A DNA stretch of 64,000 bases from Ferruginibacter sp. (GTDB taxonomy: Bacteria; Bacteroidota; Bacteroidia; Chitinophagales; Chitinophagaceae): NCBI GenBank assembly GCA_019638525.1, contig JAHBTO010000002.1:310001-374000 (forward strand). The letters run 5' to 3'. Shown in pieces: positions 18,115-26,859 of this stretch; positions within the stretch are counted from its first letter, which is position 1; each line of letters starts with the position of its first letter. Position numbers and translations under genes: made by a program. The notes under the pieces were generated by a model that saw nothing but the letters and a program-made list of their open reading frames with translations, was not told where the DNA came from and did not search any database.

Positions 18115-19032
18115 TTACCTGAGATATTTATCAAACCACTCCACAAAATTCTTTTCATCTTTTTCCTTGTTCATCCATCCATGTCCTCCGCCCTGCTTGA
18201 TAATTAATTTTGAAGGTACATGTGCTGCTTTAAATTTTTCGATAATGGATTCAGATTGTTGTTTTGGAACTAAAAAATCCCTGTCGCCATGCATAATCAT
18301 CACCGGTGGATCATCGGGAGTTACCCAGTTTATAGGAGAAATTTCTTTGGCAATCTCTAATCTTTTTTTGGTATCTGTGATAGACACAAATGTACCGGTA
18401 GTATCATTCCATTCCTTAAAATCGAATGCAGCAGCAATTTTTGCAAATACAAGTGCCGCCTGGTTTATTTTACCCGAAGTATTGGGGCCACCATAATTTA
18501 AAAAATCGGTTGGAGGATAAAACACAGCCACTGCCTGTACCCTTGCCGAAACTTTATCAACAGGGTCGTTAGATTTTATATCTTTTTCATCATCAGCAGT
18601 TGCAATCATTAATGAAAGGTGCCCACCTGCAGATGAACCGGTGATACCAATATGGTTGGCATCGATACCATACTCTTTTGCATTATACCTTATAAAACGA
18701 ACAGCTCTTTTTAAATCGCTAATTTCATCGGGGATGGTATATTGTGGTTGCGAACTAACCATTACACCAAACATGGTATAACCTGCATCAAGAAAAACAC
18801 CCGACTTGGTTAAAAAAGCATCCATCATCCTGGGAGATGATATCCAGTTACCATTTAATACACTGATGATTGCCTTGCCGTTTGCATTTGCAGTTGGTGT
18901 AAGCATCATCATAGTTAAGGCCATACCATCTTTACGACCATAAATGATTTCTTTTTTTGTAAAGGATGTACTATCGGTTGCAAATAAACTAAAGGATAAC
19001 AGCAATAAAGCAACTAACATTCTATATCGCAT
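18115..19032 (-). CDS. Secreted alpha/beta hydrolase (esterase, BD-FAE-like)
   Basis: A 305-residue exported hydrolase (signal peptide MRYRMLVALLLLSFSLFA). The nucleophile Ser is in GITGSSAGGHLSL (G-x-S-x-G), the acid Asp in MHGDRDFLVP and the His in GGGHGWM near the C-terminus, so the triad is complete. The order and the NYGG/PPTDF segment fit carboxylesterases of the BD-FAE/acetyl-xylan-esterase-like group, which often deacylate plant polysaccharide. It is 15 bp after parC on the same strand and may be read through from that operon. Confidence 0.88.
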   Translation of the reverse strand: MRYRMLVALLLLSFSLFATDSTSFTKKEIIYGRKDGMALTMMMLTPTANANGKAIISVLNGNWISSPRMMDAFLTKSGVFLDAGYTMFGVMVSSQPQYTIPDEISDLKRAVRFIRYNAKEYGIDANHIGITGSSAGGHLSLMIATADDEKDIKSNDPVDKVSARVQAVAVFYPPTDFLNYGGPNTSGKINQAALVFAKIAAAFDFKEWNDTTGTFVSITDTKKRLEIAKEISPINWVTPDDPPVMIMHGDRDFLVPKQQSESIIEKFKAAHVPSKLIIKQGGGHGWMNKEKDEKNFVEWFDKYLR

Positions 19033-19047
19033 GATTGAAATTTTTAT

Positions 19048-21567
19048 TTATTCAAACAACTCAGGCTGCGAATTGTTCGCTGTATTTTGTACCCATTCCA
19101 TTTCGATAGATTTATTATAATCGGCAAGTTTATTACCCAAGGCTTTCCATCCCATCACTTCTACTACTTTTGTAATTTTTATTTTAGCCTTGCGAACCTG
19201 CGCCCCCCGCCCACTTTGCATTGCCAGCAAAGGTTCAGGGTCGGTTGTTACTGTTTCAAGATAATTGCCTTCACCTTCTTTAATAAAGAAAAATTTATTG
19301 TGCAAAGTTGATGTTTCTATTTTAAATCGTTTTACGCTGTATTGAACTTTTTCTTTATCAAAATAAACGGCTGTAATAATTTTTTCAGGATTAAATTTTT
19401 CAATCAATAAAACTTTTTCGGCATCAAAGCGCTGTGTAAGTTCCTGGTCGGTTATTTCATAATTACCATCAGTATAAATCACCAGCAACCTGTCTTCGGC
19501 TTCAAACTTACCCAGGTACTCGCCTTTTTCTTCTGTATTTAACCTGCCGAATTTATTATCGAACCAAAGTTTCTTTGCATCCAATGTTGAGTTGCCTGCT
19601 TCTTTAAACTTCACCGATTTTATGGGATACTTTGTTACCTGGTTACCAATGCTGCCCCTTCCTTTTATATCCTGCTCTTCAAAATAAAAATCAAATTCTT
19701 TGTTTCGAGCACTGCAGTTAGGGCTTAAAATAATTTTAACTACTTCGGCTTCGCCGTTTGCATTGGCCGAAAAATAATGTACCCTGCTTTTATCGGAGCC
19801 TTTTGTAAGGTCATATTCTTTATCTCTAGTAACACCGGTAACATTAAACCGTTTTGCATAACTCACACCTGTTTTGCCATCCACATAAATCATGTTGTAG
19901 GTAGTGCGGTCGTCGGTTTTTAAAAACACAGCCACATGCAATATATCTTTACCAATAAATACTTTGTCAGCAACCTTCACTACCTTCATGATGCCACCCT
20001 TTGTAAATGCAATGATGTCATCCAGGTCCGAAACTTCAGCTACCAGTTCATCTTTTTTTAAACCCGTGCCAATAAATCCATCAGCTTTATTCACATATAG
20101 TTTAGTGTTTGCAATGGCTACAGTTTTAGCCTGTATTACATCAAACTGTTTGATTTCGGTTTTTCGTTCCCTTCCTTTGCCATATTTCTTTAAAAGGTTT
20201 TCGTAATAGGCAACAGCAAAATCAACCAGGTTGGCCAAATCATGCTTTACCTGTTTTATTTCTGCTTCCAGGTTTTTAATCTGGTCGTTCAGTTCATCAA
20301 TATCCAGTTTGTAAATACGGCGTACAGGTTTCTCTGTTAGTTTAATAATATCTTCCCTGGTGATTTCCCGCTTTAATAATTTTTTAAATGGATCAAAAGC
20401 CTTGTCAATTGCACTAAGCACCTTTTCCCAGGTTTCGTGTTTCTTCTCTAACTCTTTGTAAATTTTTTCTTCAAAAAATATTTTTTCAAGCGAAGTGTAA
20501 TGCCATTTTTCCTGCAGCTCGGCCAGTTTTATTTCCAGTTCTTTTTTTAATAACTCCTTACTGTTTTCTGTTGCCGCTTTTAACAGTTCGCTTACTTTTA
20601 AAAACTGTGGTTTTTCATTTACAATTACACAACAGTTTGGCGATATGCTCACTTCGCAATCGGTAAATGCATAAAGTGCATCGATGGTGATGTCGGGCGA
20701 AATGCCCGGCGCCAGTTCTACAATAATCTCCACATCGGCAGCTGTATGGTCGGTTACTTTTTTAATTTTAATTTTTCCCTGTTCATTGGCTTTAACAATA
20801 CTCTCCATCAACTGCGTGGTGGTAACACCAAATGGAACACTTTTTATAATAAGTGTTTTCTTATCTTGTTCTTCAATAATTGCCCTTACCCTTATTTTTC
20901 CACCTCGTACACCATCGTTGTAATTGGTTGCATCCATGGTGCCGCCGGTTTGAAAATCGGGTAATATTTCAAACTTTTTACCTCTTAAATATTTTATAGA
21001 GGCTTCAATCAGTTCACAAAAATTGTGTGGTAGTATTTTTGTTGCCAGTCCTACTGCAATTCCTTCGGCACCCTGCGCCAGCAACAAAGGAAATTTCATC
21101 GGGAGTGTTACGGGTTCATTTTTTCTACCATCGTAACTTAATGCCCATTCGGTTGTTTTTGCATTGAAGGCCACTTCCAAAGCAAACTTGCTTAGCCTTG
21201 CTTCAATATATCTTGATGCAGCCGCCTCATCGCCGGTACGTACATCGCCCCAGTTTCCCTGTGTATCAATTAATAAATCTTTTTGCCCCATGTTAACCAA
21301 AGCATCGCCTATAGATGCATCGCCATGAGGATGATATTGCATACTTTGCCCTATGATGTTTGCCACTTTATTAAACCGGCCATCGTCCATTTCTTTCATT
21401 GCGTGCAAAATGCGCCTTTGCACTGGTTTCAATCCATCTTCAATTGCCGGCACAGCCCTTTCTAATATAACATAGCTTGCATAATCCAGGAACCATGTTT
21501 TGTATTGGCCGCCAATTCCACTGTCGGTGTGTTCGTAATCTTCTTTTGTTTTTTTACTTTTTGCCAT
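19048..21567 (-). CDS. parC: DNA topoisomerase IV subunit A
   Basis: An 839-residue type IIA topoisomerase A subunit. The catalytic tyrosine is Y120 in AASRYIEA. The QRDR helix reads HPHGDASIGDAL. The N-terminal breakage-reunion domain is followed by a coiled-coil region and a C-terminal region with irregular beta-pinwheel blades. No GyrA box (QRRGGKG) is found in the C-terminal region, which fits ParC rather than GyrA. ParC with ParE unlinks daughter chromosomes. It is the last topoisomerase gene of an operon beginning with parE at 24750. The residue aligned with E. coli GyrA Ser83 is Ala84. Confidence 0.94.
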   Translation of the reverse strand: MAKSKKTKEDYEHTDSGIGGQYKTWFLDYASYVILERAVPAIEDGLKPVQRRILHAMKEMDDGRFNKVANIIGQSMQYHPHGDASIGDALVNMGQKDLLIDTQGNWGDVRTGDEAAASRYIEARLSKFALEVAFNAKTTEWALSYDGRKNEPVTLPMKFPLLLAQGAEGIAVGLATKILPHNFCELIEASIKYLRGKKFEILPDFQTGGTMDATNYNDGVRGGKIRVRAIIEEQDKKTLIIKSVPFGVTTTQLMESIVKANEQGKIKIKKVTDHTAADVEIIVELAPGISPDITIDALYAFTDCEVSISPNCCVIVNEKPQFLKVSELLKAATENSKELLKKELEIKLAELQEKWHYTSLEKIFFEEKIYKELEKKHETWEKVLSAIDKAFDPFKKLLKREITREDIIKLTEKPVRRIYKLDIDELNDQIKNLEAEIKQVKHDLANLVDFAVAYYENLLKKYGKGRERKTEIKQFDVIQAKTVAIANTKLYVNKADGFIGTGLKKDELVAEVSDLDDIIAFTKGGIMKVVKVADKVFIGKDILHVAVFLKTDDRTTYNMIYVDGKTGVSYAKRFNVTGVTRDKEYDLTKGSDKSRVHYFSANANGEAEVVKIILSPNCSARNKEFDFYFEEQDIKGRGSIGNQVTKYPIKSVKFKEAGNSTLDAKKLWFDNKFGRLNTEEKGEYLGKFEAEDRLLVIYTDGNYEITDQELTQRFDAEKVLLIEKFNPEKIITAVYFDKEKVQYSVKRFKIETSTLHNKFFFIKEGEGNYLETVTTDPEPLLAMQSGRGAQVRKAKIKITKVVEVMGWKALGNKLADYNKSIEMEWVQNTANNSQPELFE

Positions 21568-21582
21568 TTATCAATTCAGATT

Positions 21583-21939
21583 TCAATCTTTTTTCCCAAT
21601 TTCACCAAGGTGAGTGAATTTAAATCCCTTTTCATATTTTAATCCATAACCCATCATCCTGTCCATGGATGAATGGCCGAATAATATTAAACCAATAACT
21701 TGCAGTTGCCAGATATAATAAATAAATCCAACTACAAATAATGCCAATGCAATACCCTTATGATGAAAAGTGTTGTAACTAACTGCGCCTATTTTATTTC
21801 CCAATAAATAACCAACCATACTAATATCGGGTCCTAAAAGCAAAATTAAATAATACCAGTATGGCACTTTTAAATAAATCAATGCCAATATGCTTACAAT
21901 AAGCATTGCCATTTCTTCAAGTTTGATAATATTTTTCAT
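21583..21939 (-). CDS. DUF4260 membrane protein
   Basis: A 118-residue membrane protein of the DUF4260 family, with about four hydrophobic segments. Family features are the opening EEMAMLIVSILAL, the LGPDISMVGYLLG segment, YNTFHHKG, and the C-terminal HSSMDRMMGYGLKY. Function is unknown. It is 15 bp before parC and 21 bp after the DUF1835 gene, so it is probably cotranscribed with topoisomerase IV. Confidence 0.85.
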   Translation of the reverse strand: MKNIIKLEEMAMLIVSILALIYLKVPYWYYLILLLGPDISMVGYLLGNKIGAVSYNTFHHKGIALALFVVGFIYYIWQLQVIGLILFGHSSMDRMMGYGLKYEKGFKFTHLGEIGKKD

Positions 21940-21960
21940 GAGTGAAATATTTATTTAAGA

Positions 21961-22797
21961 TTAACTCACTTCATTAGTAGTTAAAACTTTTGTCCGGTTT
22001 TTCACTTCAAACTCTTTCATCTTGCCTACTGTTCCCTGCACATCAAACATTTCCAAAGCAATCATGGTTTTTAACCGCCATAATAAATACATATCGCCTG
22101 TTGATTGTTTTGCTTTAGTAAGATGAGAGTGTATAATTTTAGATGCCTTTTGCCAATCGGCTGTTACCAGTTTTTTTAATTCTGTATCATAAAAATCGTA
22201 GTCTTCCTGCACCAGTTTTTTCCCTCCTTCAAGTAATCGTACACCTTTGTTTTGTTCACAAATTTTTACCCATTCATCCGGGTCCACTTCAAACTCACTT
22301 GGGGTTATTTCCCTGGCAAGTTTTTTTGCTTTTACAAATTCTTTGGCCGGTATCTCAAACAAATTAGCCGGGTAAAACAAATTCCCTTTTTCGTTTAAAA
22401 AGGGAAGATTGTTCAGGTACAAAATAAATATCCTGCCCTGGTAATCTTTTAACTGGCTCATCAACCAATAATAACCACTTACATCATGTTTATTTTGTGC
22501 GGCCCAAATCCAAGCAAATTCTTCGGAGTTATTGTCAAGTCTTTGTTTAATATCCAAAACGGTTTGCTCATCGTTTACAAGCCCGTTATCTACACTCCCA
22601 TCCAAATCGCTGCCGGCAAGCACTTCACGCCACCATTGTTTACGGTCTTCTATCCCCTGTTGTGTATAAATATTTTGTAAAGGACCTACTGCAAAATCGT
22701 CTTTTATTTGTATTATATCGGCCTTTAGGGTTTCATCAAGTTCAAAACTTTTTTCTAACGCTTCTATATCCGCTTCCTGGAATACAATATGAATCAT
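21961..22797 (-). CDS. DUF1835 / DUF3658 domain protein
   Basis: A 278-residue soluble protein. The N-terminal ADIEALEKSFEL...DDFAVGPL (1-40) is the DUF1835 signature, and the C-terminal half resembles DUF3658. In other bacteria this architecture occurs in uncharacterised proteins, sometimes next to regulators. Trp-rich stretches (KQWWREVL, EFAWIWAAQNK, YYWLMSQL) are typical. It lies between parE and DUF4260 in the topoisomerase IV operon (57 bp after parE). Function unknown. Confidence 0.82.
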   Translation of the reverse strand: MIHIVFQEADIEALEKSFELDETLKADIIQIKDDFAVGPLQNIYTQQGIEDRKQWWREVLAGSDLDGSVDNGLVNDEQTVLDIKQRLDNNSEEFAWIWAAQNKHDVSGYYWLMSQLKDYQGRIFILYLNNLPFLNEKGNLFYPANLFEIPAKEFVKAKKLAREITPSEFEVDPDEWVKICEQNKGVRLLEGGKKLVQEDYDFYDTELKKLVTADWQKASKIIHSHLTKAKQSTGDMYLLWRLKTMIALEMFDVQGTVGKMKEFEVKNRTKVLTTNEVS

Positions 22798-22854
22798 TTT
22801 AACTTTTTGGATTTTAAATTTTTGTTCAATTAATGTTTTTATACTGATAACTTT

Positions 22855-24750
22855 TTATACCGTGGTGGTTTCTTCAGCAAGGTCCAATTCCACTTTCAGG
22901 TTATCGATGATGAAATCCTGGCGGCTGGGTGTATTTTTGCCCATATAATATTCAAGCAACTGTTGTATATGTGTTTCGGGTAAAAGCATTACCGGTTGCA
23001 GTTTCATGTCATCGCCTATAAAACGGGCAAATTCATCGGGGCTTATCTCGCCCAAGCCTTTAAAGCGGGTCGTTTCGGGCTTATTGCCCAGTTTTTTTGT
23101 AGCGGCCAGTTTTTCTTCTTCGTTATAGCAATAAATAGTTTCCTGTTTGTTCCGCACTCTAAATAACGGTGTTTCCAAAATATAAACATGCCCATTTTTA
23201 ACAAGGTCGGGGAAAAATTGCAGGAAGAAAGTCATCAGCAACAAACGAATATGCATTCCATCCACATCTGCATCTGTAGCAATTACAATATTATTATAGC
23301 GCAGCCCGTCATAACCTTCTTCAATATTTAAGGCATGTTGCAACAGGTTAAACTCTTCATTTTCGTACACAACTTTTTTTGTAAGGCCAAAACAATTCAG
23401 TGGCTTACCACGCAAACTAAATACAGCTTGCGTTTCTACATTCCTGGCTTTTGTAATACTACCGCTTGCGCTATCTCCTTCGGTGATAAATATGGTGCTT
23501 TCTTTTTGTTTTTCCGAAATTTTATCCTTGTCTTTACCTGTTGCTTCATCGTTATAGTGAAACTTGCAATCTCTTAGTTTTTTATTATGAAGGTTTGCTT
23601 TCTTAGCCCTTTCGTTGGCAAGTTTTTTAATGCCTGCCATATCCTTTCGCTCCCTTTCGCTTTGTTCAATACGTTTCTTTAAAGCTTCTGCTGTTTCGGG
23701 GTTTTTATGCAGAAAATTATCCAGTTCTTTCCCTAAAAAATCGCCAACAAAATTACGCATGCTGGGGCCTCCATCATAAACAGTTTGCGAACCCAGTTTT
23801 GTTTTTGTCTGGCTTTCAAATACAGGCTCCTGCACCCTTACACTCAGCGATGCACAAATGCTTCCCCTGATATCAGATGCATCGTAATCTTTTTTATAAA
23901 ACTCACGAATGGTTTTTACAAAGCCTTCACGAAAAGCTGCCAGGTGGGTACCACCCTGTGTTGTAAACTGCCCGTTTACAAAACTGTAATACTCTTCCCC
24001 ATAATCATTTTCGTGCGTAAATGCAATCTCAATGTCTTCTCCTTTTAAATGAATGATGGGATACCGGATTTCATCTTCATTGGTTTTACGTTGCAACAGG
24101 TCGAGCAAACCATTTTTACTAACAAATCTTTTGTTGTTAAGGTTCATTACCAAACCTGCATTCAGGTAACAGTAATTCCAAAACTGGTTATCTAAATATT
24201 CCTGCACAAAATGAAAATTCTTAAACACTTTTTCATCCGGTACAAATGTTACCATCGTTCCATTTTCTTCGGTGGTTTTTGTTTCTTTATGATCCTGTTT
24301 TAAAACACCTCTTTCAAATTCAGCTGTTTTTTCTTTGCCATCTCTAAATGCTGTTACTTTAAAATAATTGCTCAATGCATTTACTGCTTTTGTACCAACA
24401 CCATTTAACCCCACACTTTTTTGAAAAGCTTTGCTGTCGTATTTGGCCCCTGTGTTTATCTTACTCACCACATCCACCACTTTACCCAACGGAATGCCAC
24501 GACCATAATCCCTTACGGTGATTGTCTTGTCTTTGATGGTTACATCTACATGTTTACCGTAACCCATTGTATGTTCATCAATACAGTTGTCAATCACTTC
24601 TTTCAGCAACACATAAATACCGTCATCGGCGCTGCTGCCATCGCCTAGTTTACCTATGTACATACCGGGGCGTAACCTTATATGCTCTTTCCAGTCGAGG
24701 CTTCGTATTGATTCTTCGTTATAATCGTTTAGTTCTTTATCGGCCATCAT
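22855..24750 (-). CDS. parE: DNA topoisomerase IV subunit B
   Basis: A 631-residue GHKL ATPase and Toprim subunit of topoisomerase IV. ATP-binding motifs are [17 protein letters not shown] and [14 protein letters not shown]. The Toprim motifs are EGDSASGS and [10 protein letters not shown] (metal-binding Asp residues). The length is that of ParE rather than GyrB with large insertions. It pairs with parC located 1.3 kb downstream, with two small genes in between. Start at 24750, with ATG ATG as first codons; either may be used. Confidence 0.95.
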   Translation of the reverse strand: MMADKELNDYNEESIRSLDWKEHIRLRPGMYIGKLGDGSSADDGIYVLLKEVIDNCIDEHTMGYGKHVDVTIKDKTITVRDYGRGIPLGKVVDVVSKINTGAKYDSKAFQKSVGLNGVGTKAVNALSNYFKVTAFRDGKEKTAEFERGVLKQDHKETKTTEENGTMVTFVPDEKVFKNFHFVQEYLDNQFWNYCYLNAGLVMNLNNKRFVSKNGLLDLLQRKTNEDEIRYPIIHLKGEDIEIAFTHENDYGEEYYSFVNGQFTTQGGTHLAAFREGFVKTIREFYKKDYDASDIRGSICASLSVRVQEPVFESQTKTKLGSQTVYDGGPSMRNFVGDFLGKELDNFLHKNPETAEALKKRIEQSERERKDMAGIKKLANERAKKANLHNKKLRDCKFHYNDEATGKDKDKISEKQKESTIFITEGDSASGSITKARNVETQAVFSLRGKPLNCFGLTKKVVYENEEFNLLQHALNIEEGYDGLRYNNIVIATDADVDGMHIRLLLMTFFLQFFPDLVKNGHVYILETPLFRVRNKQETIYCYNEEEKLAATKKLGNKPETTRFKGLGEISPDEFARFIGDDMKLQPVMLLPETHIQQLLEYYMGKNTPSRQDFIIDNLKVELDLAEETTTV

Positions 24751-24807
24751 TTCAATTTTTCAATGTTGCGAATATAACTGAATGAAGGGATTTTCAATAT
24801 TGATGAA

Positions 24808-24816
24808 TTATCCACA
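24808..24816 (+). promoter_or_regulatory. Perfect DnaA-box 9-mer (single)
   Basis: TTATCCACA matches the DnaA-box consensus exactly and lies in the 176-bp gap between the divergent parE and SDR genes. Only one copy was noticed, so an origin is not suggested. Chance occurrence of this 9-mer in 64 kb is about even on both strands. A role in DnaA control of parE is only a possibility. Confidence 0.25.
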
Positions 24817-24926
24817 TTAGCACATAAAATGTGAGCAAATTGTACCTGTGCGATTATAATTTTGCCTGGCAGTTAATTAAACATCATCAGAAACTAATTT
24901 TAAGTAGTTTTATACAAATCAATTTC

Positions 24927-25712
24927 ATGAACCTTAATCTTACACAAAAAAATGCTTTAGTATGCGGCAGTACGCAAGGACTTGGTTATGCAAGCGCCGC
25001 CGAACTTGCCCTGCTGGGATGCAATATTATTTTGCTTGCCCGTAACGAAAACAAATTGAAAGAAGTGGTTAAAACGCTGGATACTTCAAAAGGGCAGCAA
25101 CACCAATGGCTGGTTGCCGATTTTTCTGATACACATGCAGTAAAATCAGCAATTGATGATTTTGTAAAACATAATACCATACATATATTGGTGAATAATA
25201 CCGGAGGCCCGGCCGGAGGCGATGCGTTAACTGCTAAACCCGAAGAGTTTTTATCTGCATTTAATAATCATCTTATCAATAACCATAACCTTATGCAAGC
25301 GGTGGTACCCGGCATGAAAAAGGCAGGATTTGGCCGGATTGTGAATATTATTTCTACTTCTGTGAAAGTGCCAATAAAAGGTTTAGGTGTAAGCAATACC
25401 ATTCGTGCTGCAGTGGCCAACTGGGCAAAAACACTGGCAACCGAATTAGCGCCTTTTGGCATTACAGTAAATAATGTATTGCCCGGATTTACTAAAACTG
25501 TGAGGGCCGATTATATCATATCTTCAAAGGCAAAAGCTTCAAACACAAGTGAAGACGAAGTGATGAAGGCGTTGGTAGCCGAGATACCTGCTGGCAGGAT
25601 AGGGCAACCTGATGAATTTGGAGCGGCTGTTGCATTCCTTTGCAGCCCAGCAGCGGCCTATATCAACGGCATTAACCTCCCGGTAGATGGCGGACGCCTG
25701 GGCTGTTTGTAA
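24927..25712 (+). CDS. Short-chain dehydrogenase-like protein lacking the YxxxK motif
   Basis: A 261-residue SDR fold with start chosen at the ATG at 24927; an upstream GTG frame (24831) adds 32 residues unlike any SDR. The cofactor motif is GSTQGLGYASA (G-x-x-x-G-x-G) and the NNTGGP motif takes the place of NNAG. The catalytic Ser is present (IISTS), but the region where Tyr-x-x-x-Lys should be reads GLGVSNTIRAAV, with no Tyr. The C-terminal LPGFTKT and GINLPVDGG are normal. Such Tyr-less members form a recognised SDR branch. An unconventional reaction or a binding role is possible. Confidence 0.85.
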   Translation: MNLNLTQKNALVCGSTQGLGYASAAELALLGCNIILLARNENKLKEVVKTLDTSKGQQHQWLVADFSDTHAVKSAIDDFVKHNTIHILVNNTGGPAGGDALTAKPEEFLSAFNNHLINNHNLMQAVVPGMKKAGFGRIVNIISTSVKVPIKGLGVSNTIRAAVANWAKTLATELAPFGITVNNVLPGFTKTVRADYIISSKAKASNTSEDEVMKALVAEIPAGRIGQPDEFGAAVAFLCSPAAAYINGINLPVDGGRLGCL

Positions 25713-25843
25713 TAAATTAACAAATGCGATTGGTTACAATTTTTTAAAACTGGTATATAATTTTTTGTTGATAAAGAATTTTAATTATCACCTTAAAATT
25801 TCTTTTCTTTGAACAATTATTTTTAAAACAAAAATTAAAAAAG

Positions 25844-26335
25844 ATGAAACTGACGAAATTATTAATGGCATTAGCAGTATCAGCAACCGTGTTTTTTGTT
25901 AGCTGTAAACCTAAAGATGCCGACATTAAAACTGCAGTGGAAGCTGCATTAAAAGCAGATACCTCTTTAAAAGCAGCAATGGTTGAAGTAAAAGATGGCA
26001 TTGTAACCTTAACCGGCGAATGCAAGGATGATGCCTGCAAAGCAGCCTGCGAAAAATTAGTAGCCGCTGTAAAAGGTGTAAAATCAGTTGTAAATAATTG
26101 CACTGTTGCGCCACCTGCACCAGTACCTGCTTCAGTAACAACTGTTTTAGATGCAGCTACACAACAAGCTGTAAAAGACGGGTTAAAAGATATTGCCGGA
26201 GTAACTGTTGAATTTGTTGGCGATAAAGCTGTATTAAAAGGCGAAGTAACAAAAGCCAACCGTATGAAAATTATGCAGATACTTGCATCGGCAAAGGTTT
26301 TAAGTGATGTTACAGGGTTAACAGATAAAAAATAA
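25844..26335 (+). CDS. Lipoprotein with two BON domains
   Basis: A 163-residue lipoprotein (FVSC, Cys21). Two BON-like units follow: DIKTAVEAALKADTSLK...VEVKDGIVTLTGE...VKGVKSVVNN (about 25-90) and a second with VTVEFVGDKAVLKGEV...LSDVTGLTD. BON domains in OsmY- and Kbp-type proteins bind phospholipid or stabilise membranes under osmotic stress. A linker rich in Pro and Ala separates the units. It is followed 27 bp later by a BON/SH3b protein. Confidence 0.85.
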   Translation: MKLTKLLMALAVSATVFFVSCKPKDADIKTAVEAALKADTSLKAAMVEVKDGIVTLTGECKDDACKAACEKLVAAVKGVKSVVNNCTVAPPAPVPASVTTVLDAATQQAVKDGLKDIAGVTVEFVGDKAVLKGEVTKANRMKIMQILASAKVLSDVTGLTDKK

Positions 26336-26362
26336 TTTTTTAAATTTTAAAAACTAAATAAA

Positions 26363-26782
26363 ATGGCTTTACAGGATAAATATGCAGAGTTATTACAAAC
26401 CGCTAATAATTTAGGTGTAGCTAACTTAGCAGTAACAGAGCAAAATGGTGTATTACACGTAGCTGGTACAGCAAAAAGTACTGCCGATTATGATACACTT
26501 TGGGCTTTGTATGATAAAATAGACCCTAATATGGCTAGTGGCGACCTGATGATGAACATTGATATTAAAGCAGAAGCTGGAGCACAGTTAAAAGTAACAA
26601 CCGACTCATCTAACCTTAACATAAGAAGTACGCCAAGTACCGAAGGCGATATTGTTGGAAAAGCGGCTCATGATGAAATTGTTACGCTGGTAGAAAAAAC
26701 CAACGACAGCTGGTGGAAAATTAAAACCAAAGACGGTGAAGAGGGATATGCATTTACGCAATATCTGTCACCAATATCTTAA
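26363..26782 (+). CDS. BON-like plus SH3b domain protein
   Basis: A 139-residue protein without a signal peptide. Residues about 1-70 have the BON pattern (VTEQNGVLHVAGTAKST...YDTLWALYDKI). Residues about 75-136 form a bacterial SH3 (SH3b) domain: LNIRSTPSTEGDIVGKA and DSWWKIKTKDGEEGYAFTQYL. The BON-SH3b order recalls the E. coli K+-binding protein Kbp, which is BON-LysM, but with SH3b instead. Cytoplasmic location is inferred from the missing signal. It likely forms an operon with the preceding BON lipoprotein. Confidence 0.82.
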   Translation: MALQDKYAELLQTANNLGVANLAVTEQNGVLHVAGTAKSTADYDTLWALYDKIDPNMASGDLMMNIDIKAEAGAQLKVTTDSSNLNIRSTPSTEGDIVGKAAHDEIVTLVEKTNDSWWKIKTKDGEEGYAFTQYLSPIS

Positions 26783-26802
26783 TCATATTTTGTATAAATG
26801 AT

Positions 26803-26836
26803 AAAAGCCATCCTAATTAAACAGGGTGGCTTTTTT
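26803..26836 (+). terminator. Intrinsic terminator after the BON/SH3b gene
   Basis: AAAAGCCATCCT (26803-26814) pairs with AGGGTGGCTTTT (26823-26834) with one G-T wobble around AATTAAAC, followed by more T. It lies 20 bases after the stop codon and 24 bases before the next start. Confidence 0.85.
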
Positions 26837-26859
26837 GTATCTTTACAAAAATAAATAAG

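Noticed and set aside
24831..24926. GTG-initiated N-terminal extension of the SDR gene
   Set aside because: The 32 added residues do not look like part of an SDR; the ATG at 24927 places the cofactor motif at the normal distance.
25744..26259. Long minus-strand reading frame (171 codons) opposite the BON lipoprotein gene
   Set aside because: It is longer than the real gene but has a low-complexity Thr/Ala/Phe composition, no recognisable domain and no spacing to neighbours. The plus-strand lipoprotein has a lipobox and two BON domains.
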